36,490 nucleotides of DNA, from positions 1 through 36,490 of the forward strand of contig NZ_DAVG01000126.1 in assembly GCF_002505485.1 (NCBI RefSeq), in the 5' to 3' direction. A program made the translations under genes and the position numbers. The notes beneath the pieces are model-generated. The model was not told the origin of the DNA and ran no database searches. It was given only the letters and a program-made list of their open reading frames with translations. Positions 16,100 to 23,579 of this stretch are shown piece by piece; positions within the stretch are counted from its first letter, which is position 1, and every line of letters starts with the position of its first letter. This DNA comes from Methanosarcina sp. UBA5 (GTDB lineage Archaea > Halobacteriota > Methanosarcinia > Methanosarcinales > Methanosarcinaceae).

Positions 16100-17242
16100 A
16101 TGTCCGAAAAGCATTCTAATTCTCATTCTCAGGAAAAGGAGGGTGGTTCCGAACTGCCGTATGAGAATATTCAAAAAAATGGACTTTTCAATTTTCTCCG
16201 TCGTTTTCACGCTCATTCTCATGACCACTCCTGTACTCATTCCCACGCACACTCCCATGGGCACAGCCACACTCATGGCACCGTGGACCCTTCCATACTT
16301 GCTACTAACAAAGGGCTCTGGGCAGTAAAATGGTCGTTTATCGGGCTGATGATCACAGCCATTCTGCAGATTTTCATCGTTTTTATCTCGGGAAGTGTTG
16401 CCCTTCTTGCTGATACCATCCACAACTTCGGGGACGCATCAACTGCAATTCCTCTTGCAATAGCTTTTTCCCTGGCCAGAAGAAAACCAAACAAACGCTT
16501 TTCCTACGGATACGGCAGGGTAGAGGATCTTGCAGGTATAATCATAGTTTTCCTGATCCTTTTCAGTGCTGCTGTTGCGGGTTATGAGTCTGTGAACCGC
16601 TTCTTAAACCCTCAGCCTGTAGGACATTTACAGGCTGTAGCTGTTGCCGCAATTATAGGCTGCATAGGAAATGAAGTTGTGGTCCAGTTCCGGATGAAAG
16701 TCGGAAAGGAAATAGGGAGTGCAGCTCTTATTGCTGATGGATATCATGCCCGAGTGGACGGTTTTACCAGCCTTGCGGTCCTTATCGGAGCCATTGGCAT
16801 TTGGCTTGGGTATCCTATCATTGACCCTCTCATTGGAATGTTAATCACAATCAGCATCCTCAAAATAGTCCTTGATTCGAGCAAGCTTGTATTTACCCGC
16901 CTTCTTGACGGCGTTGAGCCAGAAATCATCGATAAAGTAAAGAACATTACTGAAAGTGTCGATGGGGTATGTGAAGTTACGGACCTTAGAGTCCGCTGGA
17001 TAGGACATCGGCTCCATGCAGAGATCAATGCTTCCGTTGCTACTTCTCTTTCGGTTGGAGAAGGACATGAAATCGCTAATGCAATAAGGGAAAAACTTCT
17101 TGAAAACTTCTCTTACCTTTCCGGCACCACTATCCATGTGGACCCCTTCACAGCCTCAGGAGAACACTGCCACTACGGATCTGAGAACCCGGAAATATTA
17201 CATGGAAAACAAAAGCAGGTTTTGAATACTTGTTCTCAATGA
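16100..17242 (+). CDS. Cation diffusion facilitator, probable zinc exporter
   Basis: This is a 380-residue CDF family membrane transporter that likely exports Zn2+ (or Cd2+/Co2+) by proton antiport. A His-rich N-terminal tail (about 37-60, HAHSHDHSCTHSHAHSHGHS) is typical of zinc-handling members. Six hydrophobic helices follow (about 75-100, 104-124, 143-162, 176-192, 207-230, 235-250). The transport site has HxxxD in both TM2 (H108/D112, DTIHNFGD) and TM5 (H216/D220, DGYHARVD), as in ZitB-like zinc carriers. A cytoplasmic C-terminal domain (about 260-355) ends with GTTIHVDP and a Cys/His-containing tail. The ATG at 16100 has AAGGTG at 16089-16094. A MITE separates the likely promoter from the gene. 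Confidence 0.92.
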   Translation: MSEKHSNSHSQEKEGGSELPYENIQKNGLFNFLRRFHAHSHDHSCTHSHAHSHGHSHTHGTVDPSILATNKGLWAVKWSFIGLMITAILQIFIVFISGSVALLADTIHNFGDASTAIPLAIAFSLARRKPNKRFSYGYGRVEDLAGIIIVFLILFSAAVAGYESVNRFLNPQPVGHLQAVAVAAIIGCIGNEVVVQFRMKVGKEIGSAALIADGYHARVDGFTSLAVLIGAIGIWLGYPIIDPLIGMLITISILKIVLDSSKLVFTRLLDGVEPEIIDKVKNITESVDGVCEVTDLRVRWIGHRLHAEINASVATSLSVGEGHEIANAIREKLLENFSYLSGTTIHVDPFTASGEHCHYGSENPEILHGKQKQVLNTCSQ

Positions 17243-17323
17243 GATCCTATGAAATTTTAGTTTTGGTTGGCACTTTATTGTAACAACCTTATCGTTCTAA
17301 GGGTCTGCCTTAATTTCATCATA

Positions 17324-17349
17324 AGGTTCCGGTAAACTTGCCGGGACCT
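17324..17349 (+). terminator. Hairpin downstream of the CDF gene
   Basis: AGGTTCCGG (17324-17332) pairs with CCGGGACCT (17341-17349), allowing one G-U pair, with an 8-nt loop. A short T-rich stretch follows. It lies about 80 nt after the stop. Confidence 0.5.
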
Positions 17350-17759
17350 CAGGTTATTTTCAAGTAAAAAATCATTAATTTCCTAAAAATACTTTTTTTT
17401 GCCCTTTATCTCAATCGATTGGGTGTAGCGAAAGTTCTGTAAAATCGTAAATCTCAAAAGGTCGCTGAATCAAATGTGAGACGGTATCCATAAATTTAAC
17501 TTTGAATTTACAGAAAATTGGTCTACTGCCGGTACGTCTGATTACTAACTGATGGAAAGAGGAAAAAAGTAGTCAATCACTAGAGGAAAAAGTAGTCAAT
17601 CACTAACACTCTAAGAAAATCGATTCGTATAAGTTTGTCTATTGAATTTTATGAAGATCGCTGTTGATGTTGTTTTACCCAATCTGAATAATTACTATAA
17701 TTTTGAAGAATAAATCCCCCACTCTTTTTACTTAAACTCCAATTTTTCAATTTAAGGGT
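17350..17759. other. Spacer with a two-copy tandem repeat
   Basis: The only clear structure is a direct tandem repeat, gaggaaaaaagtagtcaatc plus acta (17559-17582) and a one-base-shorter copy (17583-17605). No gene was found. Confidence 0.6.
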
Positions 17760-18911
17760 TTATTTGTTTTCAGAGTACATGCCAGGTCTTGTGTTCGTTG
17801 TCACCTTTATGAAATTTGTCTTCGTTAGAGTACTGGTGCCTGCCACATTGGTTACTGTAAGTGTAACCTTATAACTTCCTTCCTGTAAATACTCATGTTT
17901 TGGATTCTGTTCTGTCGAATATGCTCCGTCTCCAAAACTCCATTTCCATGCAGTAGGAATTCCTGCACTCTTGTCAGTAAAGGCAACCGTTAGTGGTGCT
18001 TTTCCAGAGGTAGGTTTTGCGGAAAATGAAGCAACCGGCTTTGTTACTACTTTTATATAGTCTGTTTTTGTTACCGTGTTACTGCCTTCAGCATTTGTTG
18101 CTGTAAGTTTAACAGTATAACTCCCTACTTTGCAATACTTATGGGTTGGATTCTGCTTGGTTGAAGATGTCCCGTCTCCAAAACTCCATTTCCAGGAAGT
18201 TGGCGATCCTGTGCTCTTGTCAGTAAAAGCAACTGTCAATGGGGCTTTTCCTTCGGTAGGGTCTGCAGAAAATTCAGCAACCGGTAAAATATTATTATTA
18301 AAACTAAAGTCATCAATGACATAGTAATTGGGAACACCATTAATGACTATACTTGAGATTCCTGACGGACTGCTTACATTAAGATTATACATTATTGGGC
18401 CGTGGTTACTACCATCAGTGTCTGAGATGCCAGTTTTAGTCTCAATTAAATTACCATTTGCGTCATACGCATCAAGATATATGTTTTCTTTTGACCAGTA
18501 ATAAACTTCAACGTCAGAAACCGGATTGGTAAAACTGGCCTGAATTCTACCATCATTAAAACTGCCTGCAACATTTATTCCTGATCGTGGTGGATATCCT
18601 CCAACGTTTAAACTCTGACCGGCTGTTAAAATTTGTGGATCCCCTGAAAAAATCACACCTAGGTCTCTGTACTGATCGGAAATGACCGTCCACTCGGGTA
18701 AATTTTCAAAATCAATTGTAGTAATGTCAGAGAAGAATATTGGATCCGATGAAAACTTCACACCTTGATTTTCGCGCTGATTACTAGCAAGTTCACTAGG
18801 TAATGCCGCAGAATCACTTGTAGTATCTGTAGATGCCATAACAGGAAGAACTGATACCAACAAGAGAACGAAAACTGTTAGTAAAATCAATATTGGCGAA
18901 TTTTTATTCAT
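17760..18911 (-). CDS. Secreted surface protein with two PKD domains
   Basis: The chosen ATG at 18911 follows a GAGGTG ribosome binding site; a TTG 12 nt upstream overlaps that site. The 383-residue product has a signal peptide (about 1-27, ILILLTVFVLLLVSVLPVMA). Next is a beta-rich domain of about 150 residues (DFENLPEWTVISDQY... to YYVIDDFSF), resembling lectin- or choice-of-anchor-like modules. Two PKD domains follow at about 211-292 and 293-372, each with the APLTVAFTDKS and WKWSFGDG motifs. There is no C-terminal membrane anchor or sorting motif, so it is either released or held by other cell-wall components. PKD proteins are abundant in Methanosarcina envelopes. A binding role is likely; an enzymatic one is not indicated. 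Confidence 0.85.
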   Translation of the reverse strand: MNKNSPILILLTVFVLLLVSVLPVMASTDTTSDSAALPSELASNQRENQGVKFSSDPIFFSDITTIDFENLPEWTVISDQYRDLGVIFSGDPQILTAGQSLNVGGYPPRSGINVAGSFNDGRIQASFTNPVSDVEVYYWSKENIYLDAYDANGNLIETKTGISDTDGSNHGPIMYNLNVSSPSGISSIVINGVPNYYVIDDFSFNNNILPVAEFSADPTEGKAPLTVAFTDKSTGSPTSWKWSFGDGTSSTKQNPTHKYCKVGSYTVKLTATNAEGSNTVTKTDYIKVVTKPVASFSAKPTSGKAPLTVAFTDKSAGIPTAWKWSFGDGAYSTEQNPKHEYLQEGSYKVTLTVTNVAGTSTLTKTNFIKVTTNTRPGMYSENK

Positions 18912-18923
18912 ATTACACCTCAA

Positions 18924-19596
18924 AATAATTATATTGTAATTTTTATTACTATGAAGTTTTTAATAAACTAAATTTGCTTTATTTGTAATTCGGTTAAGTT
19001 ATTCGTTAACCTAAAAATGGCTACTCAAATCAACAGAACACATCGATTTTCAAAATTTAGGTTTACGTAAATCGCTAGAAAATAACACATTATTTGCGTT
19101 TTGTATTTGGAAAATCGATGCTTTCTGTTTTCACCGAATACGGAAGAAAGCACGTTTTATTCTTATCCCCGTTTTTGCAGTATATTATAACACATATGAA
19201 TATATAACATTTTGTAAATATATATACCATATAAAACTATGTTTAAGAAGTTATACAACCGTTTATAAATACTTATATAAAAAGCTCCGTTGCAAAAATA
19301 ATATTTCCTCAGTTTGATATTATAATTTTTGTCTTTATGTATCGTTTTTGCTTGAATGAAAATGTTTAACTTTCCGAATTGTGATGACTTTTAATGATTT
19401 TGTGAAGAAGCCAGATTTTTTGCACCACAACTGGAAATACCATATTAATTTATTAATCAACATTATAATTAATTTGTCAACCAATATAATAGAATTATTT
19501 AAATACCTATAAGAATTTGTAGCCGTTATAATTCGTTGTTGGATTACTTCGTTGGTTTGTCTACTCATTTCACAACAGATCTTAGGAATCTAAAAT
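18924..19596. other. Divergent spacer between two surface-protein genes, with an inverted repeat
   Basis: It holds a long imperfect inverted repeat: 19032-19055 (AACAGAACACATCGATTTTC start) and 19107-19131, sharing CATCGATTTTC and ACAGAA. AT-rich TATATA stretches follow near 19190-19280. An isolated IS6-like end, agctccgttgcaaaaata, is at 19283-19300. No gene is credible. Confidence 0.5.
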
Positions 19597-20865
19597 ATGA
19601 AAATATTTTCCGCTATCATTCTATTTGTGTTACTGTCACCTGGAATAGTTGGAGCAGCAAACCAAAATGATATTAACCAAGAGCTTCAGCAGGGAGGTAG
19701 AATTCACCTTCCTGCTGGAATTTATGTTTTGACAGACTCAATAATTCTTCAATCTAATACCATTCTAGAAGGTGAATCTGGGACTGTAATCACAATTCCA
19801 GATCACGCTGGATGGCCTGCATGGAAACCATTAATTTCAGGAAATCGTGTTCAAAATGTCACAATTCGAAATTTAGAGATTAATGCGAACAGTAACGGAA
19901 ATTCAGAAACTCCGCATGGTGCAGGTTTTTATAACTGCATGCATGTGGTCGATTGCGATAATTTACAGGTTTATAACTGCACTTTTCATGATAGTCTGGG
20001 AGATGGCTTGAGAACTAAAAGAAGTAAAAACATTAAATTTTATAATAATCTTGTTTACAGACTCGGACATGAAGGCTTCTTTGGCATTGAGAGTCAGTAT
20101 ATTGAATGTTTCAATAATCGAATAACTACAAGAACAAACAGTGGTCTCAGGATCTGGAACTCTGCAAATGTCAGCTTCCATGACAATGTTATAGATGCGC
20201 AATTGGATGCTGGTGGGGGTGATTCTGGCATCCAGATCGAAGATTCCAAAGGCACTGTAGGTAACGTGGAGATTTATAATAATGTCCTTAATAGAACATG
20301 GGGAAAAGGTATTTGGTTAACTGCCTATGATGCAGGAGTCTCAAACATTCAGAAGGTTTTGATTCATCACAATTTGTTCTATGAAATAGGACTGAGTTAT
20401 AATATTCCATCTACAGGAGGCATAGTCAATGATGGATTCAAGGGTACTCAGATTTATAACAATGTTTTTGATGGAATGAGAAATAACGCCTTTAGAAATC
20501 AAGCTGGAGGACAAGGTACAATAATAAAAGACAATGTTTTCACAAATACAATTCAACATACTGCAATTTCTCAGACTGGAACAGGCTATGCGATTGCTGA
20601 TCTTGTAGGAGCAAACCTTTCTGTAACTAACAATTGTTTTTACAATAATGAAAATGGGGATGTGTATCAAACAAGTTCTTTTAATGCCGATTTTGCAGAT
20701 CCTAAAACTCATCAGACTTCTTCAGGTTGGACCTGGACAGGCTCAACATGGACATGTAAGTTTGTAAAACCAATGGAATTAGGCTCTCTTCCACTTACTA
20801 CAACCCTCAGGTTACGACTAATGGCAATAATATACAGAGTATATTGTATTATAAATTCATTTTAA
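19597..20865 (+). CDS. Secreted parallel beta-helix protein, disaggregatase-related, frameshifted 3' end
   Basis: A signal peptide (about 1-20, IFSAIILFVLLSPGIVGA) precedes a right-handed parallel beta-helix of about 360 residues. It has repeated NVTIRNLEI, NLQVYNCTF, NIKFYNNLV, NVSFHDNVI and VEIYNNVLN rungs, like pectate lyases and the disaggregatase-associated proteins of Methanosarcina, which act on the methanochondroitin wall. After SSGWTWTGSTWTCKFVKPME the frame changes to LRLRLMAIIYRVY. In the alternative frame the text is sensible (STYYNPQVTTNGNNIQSILY). An extra CT in TCTCTT near 20785-20790 explains this. Intact relatives probably carry more domains, so the protein is truncated. An IS21-type MITE begins 12 nt after the stop. 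Enzymatic activity is not established. Confidence 0.75.
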   Translation: MKIFSAIILFVLLSPGIVGAANQNDINQELQQGGRIHLPAGIYVLTDSIILQSNTILEGESGTVITIPDHAGWPAWKPLISGNRVQNVTIRNLEINANSNGNSETPHGAGFYNCMHVVDCDNLQVYNCTFHDSLGDGLRTKRSKNIKFYNNLVYRLGHEGFFGIESQYIECFNNRITTRTNSGLRIWNSANVSFHDNVIDAQLDAGGGDSGIQIEDSKGTVGNVEIYNNVLNRTWGKGIWLTAYDAGVSNIQKVLIHHNLFYEIGLSYNIPSTGGIVNDGFKGTQIYNNVFDGMRNNAFRNQAGGQGTIIKDNVFTNTIQHTAISQTGTGYAIADLVGANLSVTNNCFYNNENGDVYQTSSFNADFADPKTHQTSSGWTWTGSTWTCKFVKPMELGSLPLTTTLRLRLMAIIYRVYCIINSF

Positions 20866-20876
20866 AATTCTTTCTA

Positions 20877-21033
20877 TATCAAGGTCGGTGAATAATTCCT
20901 CATTTTAGCCGATTAAAATTCCCCAATTTCCAATCCTCGAGAAACAAATTCATGAAAAATTGAGTAAACTTTATATCAAAAAGTGGGGAAAATTAATCCG
21001 GTCAAAATGGGGAAAAGTAAACCGGCCTTGACA
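20877..21033. mobile_element. IS21-type MITE with about 50-bp terminal inverted repeats
   Basis: The left end reads tatcaaggtcggtgaataat and the right end, reversed, reads tgtcaaggccggtttacttt. Both continue with the multi-repeat ...TTCCCCATTTTGaCCGgatta...TTCCCCA structure seen at IS21-family ends. Only about 50 bp of unrelated sequence lies between the arms, so no transposase remains. Confidence 0.7.
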
Positions 21034-21221
21034 ATGGTTGGTTGTCGGTCATAAACAGCGTATTTCTATAGTTACCGAGAATGACTTAAATAAGAATAGA
21101 TTAGGCATATGGGAAAAAATAAGATGTATTTCATTAGAAGAAAATGATAAAAGAAATGCATCATTTCCAACTTCATGGAAAAATTTATGTAGTTTACAAT
21201 GATTTTAGAATATTGATTATT

Positions 21222-21563
21222 ATGACAGACAAAGTCGGATATGTTTCCCTCCATAACGGAGGCGGGTTCGTTGTCAAAATGGAGTTTAAATACACAACTG
21301 ACAATGTGAATTGGAAGACCTCAAACAAAACAGGAGATATCACACTCGGCAAAACGAAAAAAGTTGACCCTGGGGATTTAGGCGTTCCAAATGGTTCGAT
21401 CATTATATTGAAAGCAATTGTTGTTGCGGGCAAAGACAATGAAGCTCAGCAGCAATTTATATACGAGAAAGGCAACTCGCAAACTGCAGCATACACAATA
21501 ACGGGAACCACGTTGAGTAATACGCTTGGTTTAATTGGAATCCAACAACAAGTTGCCCATTAA
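21222..21563 (+). CDS. Hypothetical small beta-rich protein
   Basis: I chose the ATG at 21222 (113 residues) because upstream in-frame codons lack protein character; no ribosome binding site is clear for either start. The product begins MTDKVGYVSLHNGGGFVVKM. It alternates hydrophobic and polar residues (VKMEFKYTTDNVNW, GSIIILKAIVVAG, AAYTITGTTLSN), as in a single beta-sandwich domain. There is no signal peptide, membrane helix or Cys. I do not recognise the family with certainty; a lectin-like or crystal-protein-like fold is possible. It stands alone next to an IS21-type MITE, so horizontal acquisition is possible. Confidence 0.6.
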   Translation: MTDKVGYVSLHNGGGFVVKMEFKYTTDNVNWKTSNKTGDITLGKTKKVDPGDLGVPNGSIIILKAIVVAGKDNEAQQQFIYEKGNSQTAAYTITGTTLSNTLGLIGIQQQVAH

Positions 21564-21960
21564 TCTAAGGAAATTAGGATTAGTTCTGAAGGTAGCTATT
21601 TTTGAGTTCCATGACGAAAACAGAATAGTATCCTGTCTTTTTTCATGCTAATTCTTTTACCTAAAAGCCCAAAATGGCTACTTTTACTTTTAATATTGTG
21701 CATCGGTGTTTTTCTTTGGCAGTGTGCCAATTTTTCTGTAAAATTACTTCTTATACAGTTTCTTATAAAAAACGCACTCGGAATAGACTCCATGAAATCC
21801 TCTGAAAAACAGTGCTTTTTCCCTAAAACTATTGAATTATATGGCTGCCTGGAAACTTGCCGTTTTCAATCTAGATAATGGTTATCTAGTTTCATATTTT
21901 ATTATAGTTTATCACATTAGAAACATAATATATTTATTACATTAATTAAATATATCAAAT
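21564..21960. other. Intergenic region, no supported gene
   Basis: A hydrophobic frame at 21645-21878 lacks a ribosome binding site and has poor composition. The stretch just before 21960 is very AT-rich (acataatatatttattacat) and is the likely promoter of the SHOCT gene. Confidence 0.4.
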
Positions 21961-21971
21961 GAGGTCGATCA

Positions 21972-22193
21972 ATGATAGGCTTAAGTGAAATTCTAGCGAT
22001 CTTTATAGTACTCGGATTTTGGATTTCCATAATTGTACTAGCTTGCCTGGGAATTAAATACATTATTAATCAGAAAAAGACATGCGGATATGAAGAAAAG
22101 TCTGCATTGGATATAGCAAAAGAAAGATATGCTAAAGGTGAAATTACAAAAGAGGAATTTGAAGAAATGAAAAAGACTCTGATTTCGAAATAG
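21972..22193 (+). CDS. Small membrane protein with SHOCT domain
   Basis: This is a 73-residue protein with one N-terminal transmembrane helix (about 5-32, ILAIFIVLGFWISIIVLACL) and a C-terminal SHOCT motif (about 44-73, ALDIAKERYAKGEITKEEFE). SHOCT tails are short helices common in prokaryotic membrane proteins and are thought to aid oligomerisation or binding. The ATG at 21972 has GAGGTC at 21961-21966. No partner gene adjoins it. Confidence 0.85.
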   Translation: MIGLSEILAIFIVLGFWISIIVLACLGIKYIINQKKTCGYEEKSALDIAKERYAKGEITKEEFEEMKKTLISK

Positions 22194-22427
22194 TAACCTT
22201 AAAAGTCTTTTTTGGAATTTCTGGTGAAGAATGGGACTTACGCTTTAGTATTTTTTACATAGATTATAGCAACTTTTGGGTATTTTGTTGTTATAATATT
22301 TCTTGAAAGCAGCTACAAAGACTCCAACAAACGCATTATTTTTTCCTTAAAACTACTCGATAGACAGTCTCCTCTCTGTGTTTTTAATATTTTTTGCGTT
22401 TGATGAGAAGCGATTGTTAGATGAATG

Positions 22428-23066
22428 TTACTTCAGGTATGATCTTATTGCAATTGAGAATATCTCTTGGGAAAGGTTGTATCCTTTTTCTTTATGTTCA
22501 AATTTTTTATCATATTTTTCTGCATCAATTTCATTAATTTCTAATACCGGACTATATTTGTACTTCCAATTGTGCCCTTTAACAGTTCCTTCTTTTAATT
22601 CTAAAGCAAGCATGCCGTAAGGGTATTCACCATTCATATCACTAATATTGAAATCTCTGCTGCTTTTGAAACCGTGTTTGCAATAGTTATGGGGGTCACC
22701 GAATATAACAATTACATTTATTCCATCGTTTTTAGCAATATCAATTGTGTGGCGAATTAATGCACTGCCTATACCTTTCCGCTGATATTTTGGTAATACA
22801 CTTATGGGACCAAAACTCGCAATTTCTATCTTAATTCCATCTTCCGAATACAACCAGGCTTTGGTGTACATAATGTTACCAATTATTTCACCATTATATT
22901 CTGCAACAAAATCAAGTTTCTTAATAAAATCAGGATGATATCTCATAATATGTACTAAATAATGTTCGTTACAACCAGGTACATAGAGGTTCCAAAATGC
23001 TTCTCTCGTTAAGTTTTCCACTTGATTGAAGTCCTCTACTTTTTCATTGCGAATTATAATATCCAT
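22428..23066 (-). CDS. GNAT family N-acetyltransferase
   Basis: This is a 212-residue acyltransferase of the GNAT superfamily, most like YhbS-type members. The acetyl-CoA motif A is at 90-103 (VLPKYQRKGIGSAL). Strand beta4 precedes it (IEIASFGPIS), and FGDPHNYCKHGF at about 125-136 matches the conserved xGdPxYYxrfGF element of the family. The C-terminal extension (about 150-212) is Lys/Glu-rich and also typical. An AAGGAATT ribosome binding site precedes the ATG at 23066. The substrate (small molecule or protein) cannot be inferred. It is transcribed alone. Confidence 0.85.
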   Translation of the reverse strand: MDIIIRNEKVEDFNQVENLTREAFWNLYVPGCNEHYLVHIMRYHPDFIKKLDFVAEYNGEIIGNIMYTKAWLYSEDGIKIEIASFGPISVLPKYQRKGIGSALIRHTIDIAKNDGINVIVIFGDPHNYCKHGFKSSRDFNISDMNGEYPYGMLALELKEGTVKGHNWKYKYSPVLEINEIDAEKYDKKFEHKEKGYNLSQEIFSIAIRSYLK

Positions 23067-23579
23067 GATTAATTCCTTTTTATTGTTTTATTCAGTATAT
23101 TTGATTAGTATTAATTACAGCAATTCAATGATATTAAATATCAGTATATTGGGCTGTATATCGTTTAAATACAGTAGTTTTTACCTGAAATTATTGCATT
23201 TTTCCCTTTTATCTCAATAAATAATCCTCAATTACAACCCTATTCAGGCAAAAATCATACGGTTTTACGAAAACAACTGTATACTACGTAATATAGCCCC
23301 TTTGCAGTTGCACAGGATGACCAGATCACATAGCTTAATGAAGTTACACAGAAACAGGCAGTTCGCATACAGAGAGCCTAATTTTGATAATTCAAAATAC
23401 AGTATGAGAAGAAAAGCAAGCTATGAAGCTTTTTAGATGTTTTATAGGTAGAGCCCGATTAATTGTTTTATTCTCCTCTTTAATCGTCAGGAAATAAATA
23501 TGAGTTAACCTTCAAGGAAAGTACAAAGCACAAACTTGTTATTGCGTATAATTACCAAAAAAATGATTTACTCGATTAA
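23067..23579. other. Intergenic region between the acetyltransferase and the 926-residue protein
   Basis: AT-rich, with no supported ORF, strong hairpin or recognisable element. Confidence 0.4.

Noticed and set aside
19335..19568. 77-codon frame on the minus strand before the beta-helix gene
   Set aside because: Weak start signal, no recognisable family, and it overlaps the probable promoter region of the plus-strand gene.
21645..21878. 77-codon hydrophobic frame
   Set aside because: No ribosome binding site; the Leu/Ile-rich start is what AT-rich DNA gives, and nothing in it matches a family.
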